Positions 1 to 6,368 of a DNA stretch of 9,791 bases are shown here, piece by piece. The notes under the pieces are model-generated. The model was given only the letters and a program-made list of their open reading frames with translations. It did not search any database and was not told the DNA's origin. The stretch is from Nitrospinota bacterium (lineage in GTDB: Bacteria > Nitrospinota > Nitrospinia > Nitrospinales > VA-1): NCBI GenBank assembly GCA_002731985.1, contig PCCT01000080.1, positions 1 to 9,791 of the forward strand, read 5' to 3'. The first letter of the stretch is position 1; the number at the start of each line of letters is the position of its first letter. The position numbers were made by a program, and so were the translations under genes.

Positions 1-261
1 GTCATCAAGAGATGGGGCAGAGGAAGCTTTCGTATCATCTTGCGATTCCTCTTCCTCCTGAGGATCATTGCCCTCTGCGGAAGTTTCAGCATCAGTTCCG
101 TTCACTATATCTTCCGATGAATCCTCTTCTTGATTTTCCAGATTCTCGTCATCTGTGTCTGGAAAGATTTCTTCAGTATCGTCATGGGCTTCTTTGATAG
201 CCTGATAAGCGGCGAATTCCTCCAACCGTTCTTCCACTTCTTCGCGTGTCATTTCTGCCAT
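1..261 (-). CDS. Highly acidic protein of unknown function, N-terminal part (runs off left edge)
   Basis: On the minus strand an ATG at 261-259 opens a frame of 87 codons with no stop before the window edge, so the C-terminus is missing. An in-frame TAG lies two codons upstream (268-266), so this ATG, or the one three codons later, must be the start. A weak GAGAA purine run precedes it. I count 34 Asp/Glu among 87 residues, with very few basic residues. The first 25 residues (MAEMTREEVEERLEEFAAYQ...) look helical and possibly coiled-coil. After that comes a low-complexity, probably disordered acidic stretch. There is no signal peptide, membrane segment or recognised domain in the visible part. 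Such tails are often N-terminal extensions of larger proteins, but the function cannot be named. The antisense strand gives hydrophobic shadow frames, which is expected opposite GAA/GAT-rich codons. Confidence 0.65.
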   Translation of the reverse strand, partial: MAEMTREEVEERLEEFAAYQAIKEAHDDTEEIFPDTDDENLENQEEDSSEDIVNGTDAETSAEGNDPQEEEESQDDTKASSAPSLDD

Positions 262-597
262 TGTCTATTTCTCGGGTTAGATCAATTTGTAAACTTGTTA
301 ATGCCGTTGCAAAAGACTGATCGTCTTGGAACAGTACGCCAGGGTATTTTGAGACAAGATGAAACAATAGCTCAGGTCTTGAAATAACGCAAGAGCTTAA
401 GGGCGAATATCAATGGGGTTGATAATATGCCGCAAATAGCGTGGGTTTTGACTGGATCGAGAACTTACAAACAGAGGGACATCGGGTTTGTTTTAGCTGG
501 AAATTTATTATGTCTGTTGAAATTATTACTTTAAACTGTATGCGATGAGTTACTCCGCTTTATTACACTAAAAGTTTTGCCAACAGAGAGATTACTC
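262..597. other. Intergenic region between divergent genes, no gene recognised
   Basis: About 335 nt separate the divergent acidic gene from the DUF393 gene. It is relatively AT-rich at its right end (505-535). I see no RNA gene, terminator hairpin or convincing -35/-10 pair. One short frame, ATG at 427 after GGGG, gives about 35 residues ending in a hydrophobic run with no recognisable similarity. I do not call it as a gene. Promoters for both flanking genes should lie here but cannot be placed with confidence. Confidence 0.5.
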
Positions 598-939
598 GTG
601 ACTAAGACAAGGTCCGTAATGATTTATGACGGTGAATGCAGTTTTTGCAGGCGTTGGATCAGTCGGTGGAAACACGTTACCGGGGACCAGGTGGAGTATC
701 TTGCTTCCCAGGAAGCGGTCGAGCGGTTTCCACAATTCTCTGTCGCGGATTATGAGCGTTCGATTCAATGGATCGATCTTGAGGGCGATGTGTTTGAAGG
801 AGCCGAGGCGGTGTTTAGTGCTTTGGCGTGTGCCCCTGATAAAACGTGGCCATTATGGATTTATCGAAATGTCCCCGGCTTTGCCCCGGTTGCGGAGTGG
901 GGTTATCGAATAGTTGCTAAAAACAGGGGAGTCCTTTGA
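598..939 (+). CDS. DUF393 / DCC-family thiol-disulfide oxidoreductase
   Basis: A 113-residue protein carrying the DCC-family signature near its N-terminus, IYDGECSFCRRW, with a D-G-x-C-x-x-C core (Cys14 and Cys17). This family is thioredoxin-like and is predicted to do cysteine-based redox chemistry in the cytoplasm; physiological substrates are generally unknown. The C-terminal end, with WGYRIVAKNRG, matches the family's usual finish, and the length is typical. The frame stays open back to a TTG at 577. The GTG at 598 is preferred because GAGAG sits 7 nt upstream and the signature then starts about residue 9, as usual for the family. ATG 619 is a less likely alternative. It stands alone: the gene to its left is divergent and the next intact gene begins about 590 nt downstream. 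No signal peptide or membrane segment is present. Confidence 0.85.
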   Translation: MTKTRSVMIYDGECSFCRRWISRWKHVTGDQVEYLASQEAVERFPQFSVADYERSIQWIDLEGDVFEGAEAVFSALACAPDKTWPLWIYRNVPGFAPVAEWGYRIVAKNRGVL

Positions 940-1133
940 ACGATCAGCGCATGTTTGTTAGGAAAGGAAGCAGATAAGTCAGAATTTGTTTGAATTTAGG
1001 GCGATGCCTGTTTTCACTGTGTCATTTTAGGGCACCGTTCCCTATCAAATTGCTAGAAAATTCAGCCTCACCCCGTTTTACTACTATTTTTAGCCTGTTT
1101 ATCGTTTGGCACGGAACTTGAAACTTTGTATCA
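940..1133. other. Intergenic region upstream of the nitrite reductase relic
   Basis: No gene is recognised here. The stretch holds a short inverted repeat TAGGG-(7 nt)-CCCTA at 1028-1044 and a sigma54-like element at 1107-1122, annotated separately. The words GGAACTTGAAACTTTG just before the relic could be decayed coding sequence of the missing N-terminal part in another frame, but they are too short to prove it. Confidence 0.4.
1107..1122 (+). promoter_or_regulatory. Possible sigma54 (-24/-12) promoter-like element
   Basis: TGGCACG at 1107-1113, then four bases, then TTGAA. The sigma54 consensus is TGGCACG-N4-TTGC(A/T). The -24 half is perfect, but the conserved GC at -12 reads GA. It would start transcription near 1133, through the nitrite reductase relic and towards nirB. 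Sigma54/NtrC control of nitrogen assimilation is well established in many bacteria, which makes the location suggestive. The -12 mismatch and the about 400-nt distance to nirB keep confidence low. It may be an inactive leftover of the lost gene's promoter, or chance. Confidence 0.25.
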
Positions 1134-1463
1134 TTAAAGGATACAGTACCCATCAGTATGCACTAGTCGGGGTGTCCTGCCAGTTGTGGCAACCATCTGA
1201 TAGCTGTCGACGGAGTTGACATTTTCATGGGAGGACGGACCGGGAAGCATCCCAAGCAGGCGATCAAGATTCTTGAAAATGTTCCCTGTGACATTTTGCC
1301 CAATGTCCTTGAGCAGATCATTCCATTTCACACAAGAGAGAAGATGCATCCCATCAAGGGTATGAAACAGTCGAAAAATAAAAAGAAAGTGAGTGCTAGC
1401 AAAAGCAGAAAAGTTGAAATCGATAGAGTCCCTTTTGTTGTGAACGGGGTTTCTACGAATTAA
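1134..1463 (+). pseudogene. Relic of ferredoxin-type (NirA-like) siroheme nitrite reductase, C-terminal part
   Basis: Read in one frame from 1134, the translation is LKDTVPISMH, an amber stop TAG at 1164-1166, then SGCPASCGNHLIA. It continues with VDGVDIFMGGRTGKHPK and reaches its stop at 1461-1463. The SGCP-x-SC motif supplies two of the four cysteines binding the [4Fe-4S] cluster and siroheme in nitrite and sulfite reductases. In NirA-type enzymes the preceding residues are H-W-(S/T)-G-C-P, so TAG stands where TGG (Trp) is expected. The stretch that usually starts DIG and links CGxxxxA to the (V/E)GVxIFxGG strand is missing, an in-frame loss of roughly 15 residues. About 400 residues expected upstream are absent, including the first cysteine pair. 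The tail is Lys-rich (SKNKKK) and ends VNGVSTN. A short protein from ATG 1227 could in theory be made, but it would lack all the cluster cysteines. The relic is not similar in detail to the adjacent nirB, so it is not a duplicated piece of it. Confidence 0.75.
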
Positions 1464-1525
1464 ATAGGGTTAGCGGTTGAAGCGCAATAAATATTGTTTT
1501 GAACGTTGAAAGGAAAAGGTTCCAT

Positions 1526-3976
1526 ATGAAAGAGAAGTTGGTTTTAGTCGGTAATGGTATGGCTGGGGTGCGCACGCTTGAGGAACTACTTAAGATTGAG
1601 CCCGACTTATATGATATTACCGTTTTTGGGTCTGAGCCTCATGGAAACTATAATCGCATTCTTCTTTCTCCGGTGTTGGCGGGGGAAAAGGAAATCGGCG
1701 ATATCATGCTCAATGATGAAAACTGGTATCAGGAAAATAATATCAAGCTCCATACGGGTAAAGAGGTGGTGGAGATTGATCGGCGTAATCGCAAGGTGAT
1801 AGCTGAAGACGGGACGACTGCGAGTTATAACCGGTTGTTGTTGGCCACAGGCTCCAATTCGGTTCTTATTCCAATTCCCGGAAATGACCTTAAGGGGGTT
1901 GTCACATTCCGTAACATTCATGATGTGACGACGATACTTGAGATTGCTAATAAAAAAAAGCAGGCATTGGTTATAGGCGGCGGATTGCTTGGTTTGGAAG
2001 CGGCTTATGCTCTCAAGCAGCAGGGGATGTTCGTTACGGTGGTACACCTTATGGATTCTTTGATGGAACGGCAACTCGACCCTGAGGCGAGTTCCATGCT
2101 GAGGGAGACTCTTGAAAATCGCGGGATTCAGTTTCTGATGGAGACCGCAACGGAGGCATTGCTCGGGGAGGATGAGGTGTGGGGTGCCCGATTCAAGGGC
2201 GGACTGGAGATCGCCGCCGATCTGGTCGTTATGGCAGTGGGTATTCGACCCAATATAGCTCTGGCTCAGAAGGCCAGGATTCATTGTGATCGTGGCATCG
2301 TAGTCAATGACACGATGCAAACCTATGACGGGCGGATCTATGCCGTCGGTGAATGTGTTCAGCATAGAGACCAGGTTTATGGTCTGGTGGCCCCGTTGTT
2401 TGAACAAGCCAAGGTTTGTGCGAATCATTTGGCTCAGCTTGGTTTTGCGCAATACCGTGGTTCGCTCACATTTTCCAAATTGAAGGTTACTGGTGTGGAT
2501 TTGTTTTCCACTGGGGATTTTATGGGGGACGATACAACTGAAAGCATCGTTATGAAAGATGTGGACAGAGGAATCTACAAAAAAATTGTGCTGAAAAATA
2601 ACCGTATCCATGGAGCGGTTATGTTTGGAGATACGGTAGACGGTTCCTGGTACTACCAAATGTTAAGGGACCAGACAGACATCAGCGGCTTTAGAGGACA
2701 GTTGCTCTATGGCCAGTCTCACTTGGGTGATTCCGGACATGGTGGTGCAAATACTGCGGCGGATATGGCGGATGACGTGGAGGTATGTGGTTGTAACGGG
2801 GTATGCAAGAAGGATATCGTCAATGCAATTACCTCTAAAGGATTGTTCACATTGGACGATGTCCGGGACCATACCAAGGCTTCCAGCTCTTGCGGTTCAT
2901 GCACCGGCCTGGTAGAGCAGATTTTATCATTTACTCTTGGCGGTGATTACTCTGAAGCTCCCACGGCAAAGCCTTTATGCAAATGCACCGATTACACTCA
3001 CGAAGAAATTCGCCAAACTATACAAAGACAAAAATTGACGGGCATTCGATCCGTTATGGATTATCTGGAATATCGGTCGCCAGATGGATGCCACATTTGC
3101 CGTCCGGCGATCAATTACTACTTGATGAGTTCCTGGCCGGGTGAGGTGGTAGATGATCCTCGGTCGCGCTACATCAATGAAAGAGCGCACGCCAATATCC
3201 AGAAAGACGGAACCTTTTCCGTTATCCCGCGTATTTGGGGAGGGCTTGTCACTCCTGCGGAGTTACGTGCTATAGCCGATGCGGCGGATAAGTTCAATGT
3301 TTCCACGGTTAAGATCACTGGCGGACAGCGTATTGGTTTGTATGGTCTGAAAAAAAATGAATTGCCTGCAGTATGGTCCGACTTGAACCAGTCGGGAATG
3401 CCTTCTGGATATGCATACGGTAAGTCCTTGCGCACGGTCAAGACTTGCGTGGGAGAAGAATGGTGCCGGTTTGGTACTCAGGACTCCACTTCCATGGGTG
3501 TGCGATTGGAAAAATTGACCTGGGGTTCCTGGATGCCTCACAAGTTCAAAATGGCGGTATCCGGCTGTCCTCGCAATTGCGCGGAAGCCACCATCAAAGA
3601 CTTTGGTGTCGTGGCCGTTGAGTCAGGCTGGGAACTGCACATTGGCGGCAACGGTGGTGTGAGGGTACGCCCCACTGAATTGCTGTGCAAGGTAAAGACG
3701 GATCAGGAAGTGGTTGAGCATTGTTGCGCGTTCATCCAATTATACCGTGAGGATGCGTATTACCTGGAGCGCACAGCGCCTTGGATCGAGCGGGTAGGAA
3801 TGGTTAAAATCAGACAGCAACTTATCGAAGATGGCGGAAATCGCAAAGCCTTGTCAGATCGGTTTCTAAGCTCACAGAAATTTGCACAAAAGGATCCATG
3901 GGCTGAACGCACCGGAGACGCAGGATTTGAAACACATGAATTCTTTCCTTTGGAGGTGAAAGTAAGCCATGAGTGA
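1526..3976 (+). CDS. nirB: Nitrite reductase (NAD(P)H) large subunit NirB
   Basis: An 816-residue cytoplasmic enzyme that reduces nitrite to ammonium with six electrons from NAD(P)H, through FAD, Fe-S clusters and siroheme. An FAD-binding GNGMAG lies at residues 9-14, ATGSNS near 107-112 and an NAD-binding IGGGLLGLEAAYA near 150-162. Two BFD-like [2Fe-2S] domains follow: Cys421/423/456/459 and Cys485/487/522/525. The NIR/SIR ferredoxin-like half (IPRIWGGLVTPAELR) begins near 567. The siroheme/[4Fe-4S] ligands are Cys641 and Cys647 (CVGEEWC) plus Cys681 and Cys685 (SGCPRNC). All expected cofactor residues are present and the length is close to the usual 800-850. The frame extends to a TTG at 1499, but ATG 1526 has AAAAGG 6 nt upstream and places the Rossmann motif normally. 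The last 8 nt overlap nirD. No clear promoter was found in the 62 nt before it. An A8 run at 1960-1967 does not break the frame. Confidence 0.96.
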   Translation: MKEKLVLVGNGMAGVRTLEELLKIEPDLYDITVFGSEPHGNYNRILLSPVLAGEKEIGDIMLNDENWYQENNIKLHTGKEVVEIDRRNRKVIAEDGTTASYNRLLLATGSNSVLIPIPGNDLKGVVTFRNIHDVTTILEIANKKKQALVIGGGLLGLEAAYALKQQGMFVTVVHLMDSLMERQLDPEASSMLRETLENRGIQFLMETATEALLGEDEVWGARFKGGLEIAADLVVMAVGIRPNIALAQKARIHCDRGIVVNDTMQTYDGRIYAVGECVQHRDQVYGLVAPLFEQAKVCANHLAQLGFAQYRGSLTFSKLKVTGVDLFSTGDFMGDDTTESIVMKDVDRGIYKKIVLKNNRIHGAVMFGDTVDGSWYYQMLRDQTDISGFRGQLLYGQSHLGDSGHGGANTAADMADDVEVCGCNGVCKKDIVNAITSKGLFTLDDVRDHTKASSSCGSCTGLVEQILSFTLGGDYSEAPTAKPLCKCTDYTHEEIRQTIQRQKLTGIRSVMDYLEYRSPDGCHICRPAINYYLMSSWPGEVVDDPRSRYINERAHANIQKDGTFSVIPRIWGGLVTPAELRAIADAADKFNVSTVKITGGQRIGLYGLKKNELPAVWSDLNQSGMPSGYAYGKSLRTVKTCVGEEWCRFGTQDSTSMGVRLEKLTWGSWMPHKFKMAVSGCPRNCAEATIKDFGVVAVESGWELHIGGNGGVRVRPTELLCKVKTDQEVVEHCCAFIQLYREDAYYLERTAPWIERVGMVKIRQQLIEDGGNRKALSDRFLSSQKFAQKDPWAERTGDAGFETHEFFPLEVKVSHE

Positions 3977-4310
3977 TTGGATAGAAATCAGTTCAGTGGA
4001 CGAAATTCCGCCTTTAGGGGCGCGGGTGGTACATGCGGAGGAGATGGAGATCGCCCTGTTTCGAACCGCAAATGACGAAATTTATGCTGTGCGTGATCGT
4101 TGTCCTCATAAGGAGGGTCCATTATCCCAAGGGATAGTGCATGGCAAAAGAGTCACCTGTCCTTTGCACAATCTGGTTTTAGAATTGTCCGATGGAAAAG
4201 CCGTGCCACCGGATGAAGGTTGTGCTTTGGTGTATCCGATTAAAGTTGAAGAGAGTAGGGTGTGGATTAAATTGCAAGGGGTGGCGAGTAAAATAAAAGG
4301 GAGTAAGTAG
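3969..4310 (+). CDS. nirD: Nitrite reductase small subunit NirD, Rieske-type
   Basis: A 113-residue protein of the Rieske [2Fe-2S] fold that partners NirB in the assimilatory NAD(P)H nitrite reductase. The ligand motifs are C45-P-H47 (DRCPHKEGPLSQG) and C64-P-L-H67 (VTCPLHN), so both cysteines and both histidines of a Rieske cluster are present. Some NirD proteins, such as that of E. coli, keep the fold but lack the ligands, so this copy probably carries a real cluster. The C-terminal PDEGCALVYPIKVE is typical of NirD. Start ATG 3969 overlaps the nirB end as ATGAGTGA, and a strong GGAGGTGA lies 9 nt upstream inside nirB, pointing to translational coupling. No signal peptide is seen. The stop is 1 nt before nirC. 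Confidence 0.94.
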   Translation: MSDWIEISSVDEIPPLGARVVHAEEMEIALFRTANDEIYAVRDRCPHKEGPLSQGIVHGKRVTCPLHNLVLELSDGKAVPPDEGCALVYPIKVEESRVWIKLQGVASKIKGSK

Positions 4311-4311
4311 A

Positions 4312-5133
4312 ATGTATAAAACAGAGATGCAGAAAATTGGCGACGCTTCTGAAAAGAAAATCGCGTTCATGCAAAAGTCGCCTCTCAGTTACACCGTCCT
4401 GTCCGCATTGGCAGGCATTTATGTGGGATTCGGAATAGTATTGATTTTTTCAATAGCGGGTCCCATTGCCGCAGATGGAGGCGGGGCTTATTTAAAGCTG
4501 ATCATGGGACCGTCTTTTGGCATCGCGCTTAGTCTGGTTATTTTTGCGGGGTCGGAATTGTTTACTGGGAACAATATGGTATTTGCTGTTGGTCATATCA
4601 CTAAAAGAGTGGGATTGACACCGATTATCGCTTTATTCATATTGTGTTTTGTGGGCAATTTTCTCGGGTCCGCTTTCCTTGCGGGATTGGTAATTGCCGG
4701 AGGTAGTTTGACAGAAGCCTCACAAGCCCTGGTGCTAAAAGTTGCGGCGGCGAAGATGGCATTGGGGCCTCAGGAAGCATTTATCAGGGGCATACTATGC
4801 AACTGGCTGGTTTGTCTGGCTGTATGGATTTCTCTGAAAACTCAAAGCGATACTGCCAAGCTCGTGATGATTTTCTGGTGCTTGTTCGCGTTTATTTCCA
4901 GTGGGTATGAGCATAGTATCGCTAATCAAACTTTATTGAGCATGGCAATGTTTCTTCCACATGGTCCTGAAATTTCCATTGGTGGGTTTGTCCATAACCA
5001 GATCTTTGTGACCCTTGGAAACCTGGTCGGCGGTGGTGTTTTTGTGGGGCTGGTGTATTGGTTGTCTACGCCAAGTTTAAGGATGGAAGCTGGGGCCAAA
5101 CTGCAGGAAGAAGCTGAGCCAGAAAATAATTAA
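4312..5133 (+). CDS. nirC: Formate/nitrite transporter family channel (NirC-type)
   Basis: A 273-residue inner-membrane protein of the FNT (FocA/NirC) family, which forms pentameric channels for small monovalent anions. About six hydrophobic helices are visible, starting after a roughly 27-residue cytoplasmic N-terminus. Family signatures present are AGIYVGFG (34-41), FAGSELFTGNNMVF (78-91), CNWLVCLAVW (163-172) and GYEHSIAN (198-205). His201 sits at the conserved pore histidine. The tail is hydrophilic and acidic. Start ATG 4312 is 1 nt after the nirD stop, with AAGGGAG 8 nt upstream, so it belongs to the nirBD operon. Context makes nitrite the likely substrate, feeding the reductase next door; formate cannot be excluded by sequence alone. 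No strong terminator follows: a 4-bp GGCA/TGCC hairpin at about 5138-5149 has no T run. Confidence 0.92.
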   Translation: MYKTEMQKIGDASEKKIAFMQKSPLSYTVLSALAGIYVGFGIVLIFSIAGPIAADGGGAYLKLIMGPSFGIALSLVIFAGSELFTGNNMVFAVGHITKRVGLTPIIALFILCFVGNFLGSAFLAGLVIAGGSLTEASQALVLKVAAAKMALGPQEAFIRGILCNWLVCLAVWISLKTQSDTAKLVMIFWCLFAFISSGYEHSIANQTLLSMAMFLPHGPEISIGGFVHNQIFVTLGNLVGGGVFVGLVYWLSTPSLRMEAGAKLQEEAEPENN

Positions 5134-5167
5134 TACGGGCACTGATGCCTGCCTGTCTACGGTGGGG

Positions 5168-5197
5168 TTGTTCATTCTCCTGATGTTGCAGTATAAT
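5168..5197 (+). promoter_or_regulatory. Sigma70-type promoter for the HTH-hydrolase gene
   Basis: A perfect -10 box TATAAT lies at 5192-5197. TTGTTC at 5168-5173 is a weak -35 candidate 18 nt upstream. The predicted start near 5204 gives a very short leader that still contains the AGGAG ribosome site at 5207-5211. This suggests the HTH-hydrolase gene is transcribed separately from nirBDC, although read-through is possible because no terminator is evident between them. Confidence 0.5.
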
Positions 5198-5216
5198 TTT
5201 GGAAACAGGAGATTTT

Positions 5217-6059
5217 ATGGCAACGGAACTGGAAGATGAGTTAGGTGATATTCTTGGAAAAGCCCGTGATGGAAAAGGGTGGACTCAGGCAGACTTGGCA
5301 AAGTCCGCTGGAATGTCTGTTGGCGATATCGCACGTATTGAAAATTATGAATGGGTTCCAGAGGAAAAGGTTGTTTTTAAAATAGCCAACGCTCTGGATT
5401 TGCACGGTCCATCTCTGTTAGCGATTGCCGAAGAAAAATGGGTGCCGGAAAAGGAGATACCCGATCCGGGTCCGTTCGATATTACATGTCTCAATGTGTT
5501 TATGGGACTTTATCCAGTAAAATGTTATTTGCTGGTTTGCCGGGAAACCCGTGCAACTGCTGTTATAGACACCGGGGCCAATCCGGAAGCTATCATCAAA
5601 AAAGCGCGTGATCTGGGTGTTAAACCGGAAAAGATTTTACTGACTCATACTCATCCAGACCATGCTGGCGGTTTGGGGAAGTTGGACAGTGCATTTGGAT
5701 GCCCTACCTGGGTTGATAAAATAGAACCTCGCCCGTCAGGAAGCCACGACCTGCGGATCATAGAGGAGGGCGATTCGATCATTCTTGGGAAACTTAACAT
5801 CAAGACCCTTTCCACGCGCGGGCACACTCCTGGCGGAGTTTCCTACAAGATCAACGAGTCTGTTTTTTCCGGCGATGCTATTTTCGCCGGGTCCATGGGG
5901 CGAGCTAATGCCTCATGGTCTGGGTTGTTCAATTCAGTGGCAGGGAACTTACTGACGCTTCCCGATAACACTAGGTTGTATCCAGGACACGGTCCAGCGA
6001 CTACGGTGGGCGAGGAAAAACAGCATAACCCCTTCTTCTACGGCAAAGTTTTCCAATAG
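5217..6059 (+). CDS. XRE-type helix-turn-helix fused to metallo-beta-lactamase-fold hydrolase
   Basis: A 280-residue cytoplasmic protein of two parts. Residues about 14-70 form a Cro/C1 (XRE) helix-turn-helix, with GWTQADLAKSAGMSVGDIARIE as its core. From about residue 87 there is a metallo-beta-lactamase domain of the glyoxalase II/GloB-like group. Metal ligands are complete: H144-T-H146-P-D148-H149, H203 in GHTPGG, D220 in SGDAIFAG and H258 in YPGHGP. It should therefore be an active binuclear-metal hydrolase, perhaps acting on a thioester, persulfide or similar small molecule, that can also bind DNA; the substrate is unknown. Start ATG 5217 has AGGAG 5 nt upstream; the frame extends to a TTG at 5199, which lacks such a site. 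Having its own TATAAT box, it is probably a single-gene unit. Whether it regulates nirBDC is open. Confidence 0.88.
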   Translation: MATELEDELGDILGKARDGKGWTQADLAKSAGMSVGDIARIENYEWVPEEKVVFKIANALDLHGPSLLAIAEEKWVPEKEIPDPGPFDITCLNVFMGLYPVKCYLLVCRETRATAVIDTGANPEAIIKKARDLGVKPEKILLTHTHPDHAGGLGKLDSAFGCPTWVDKIEPRPSGSHDLRIIEEGDSIILGKLNIKTLSTRGHTPGGVSYKINESVFSGDAIFAGSMGRANASWSGLFNSVAGNLLTLPDNTRLYPGHGPATTVGEEKQHNPFFYGKVFQ

Positions 6060-6077
6060 CTAACTCACTACCAAAGC

Positions 6078-6234
6078 CGTCTTTGCGAGGAGGCGAAGCC
6101 AACGAAGCACCCCTTTGGAGCGCAGGCAATCCAGTATGCTGGGATCGTGGAATGCTGGGCACCAGTGCCACGCCGCTTAGCTACCCCTTCGGGGTATGGA
6201 GCTATTGAAGTGATACCACAGGCTCGCGACGACG
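6078..6234. repeat. Palindromic intergenic repeat element
   Basis: The outer arms CGTCTTTGCGAG (6078-6089) and CTCGCGACGACG (6223-6234) are inverted copies matching at 10 of 12 positions. Inside are a perfect 6-bp hairpin TACCCC-TTC-GGGGTA (6182-6196), flanked by a further AGCT pair (6179-6182 and 6200-6203), and a direct repeat ATGCTGGG (6136-6143 and 6152-6159). The left arm with GCGAGGAGGCGAAGCCAACG and the word GCAATCCAG resemble the interspersed 'TTGCGAGGAGCGAAGC...GCAATCC' palindromes that many bacterial genomes carry between genes. It sits right after the stop of the HTH-hydrolase gene and may fold as an RNA that protects or ends its transcript. It may instead be a small non-autonomous mobile repeat. 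No protein is expected from it. Confidence 0.6.
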
Positions 6235-6333
6235 TATTCGAGGGGTACGACGTTTTACTCACGCAATATGCGGACTAATTCAAAAGTTCCCTCCTTAAAA
6301 CAATATTTGCCTATGGCTTATTTTGTTTTCCTC

Positions 6334-6362
6334 TTGAAAACTTTACCTCAAGAGACCATATT
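6334..6362 (+). promoter_or_regulatory. Possible promoter giving a leaderless or very short-leader mRNA
   Basis: TTGAAA at 6334-6339 (5 of 6 to the -35 consensus), a 17-nt spacer and CATATT at 6357-6362 (4 of 6 to the -10 consensus). The start would fall near 6369, at the ATG of the SDR/DUF2867 gene. That gene lacks a good Shine-Dalgarno site, so leaderless translation would fit. The prediction is weak because AT-rich DNA often gives such matches. Confidence 0.3.
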
Positions 6363-6368
6363 CCCCTT

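Noticed and set aside
427..535. Short frame of about 35 residues after GGGG in the left intergenic region.
   Set aside because: No recognisable family, very short and of ordinary composition for AT-rich DNA; the evidence is too thin.
1227..1463. Independent 78-residue gene starting at ATG 1227.
   Set aside because: Its frame continues upstream into SGCPASCGNH and beyond the TAG into family-like sequence, so it is better explained as the tail of a broken nitrite reductase. No Shine-Dalgarno site precedes the ATG.
1607..2659. Long open frame of 350 codons on the minus strand inside nirB.
   Set aside because: It lies antisense to the fully conserved FAD/NAD domain of nirB, has no known motif and no ribosome site; a shadow frame.
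5134..5170. Terminator after nirC.
   Set aside because: Only a 4-bp GGCA/TGCC stem and no T run; not supportable as an intrinsic terminator.
6068..6262. Minus-strand frame of 64 codons across the palindromic repeat.
   Set aside because: It is made entirely of repeat sequence, with no ribosome site or protein family; repeats of this kind often give chance frames.
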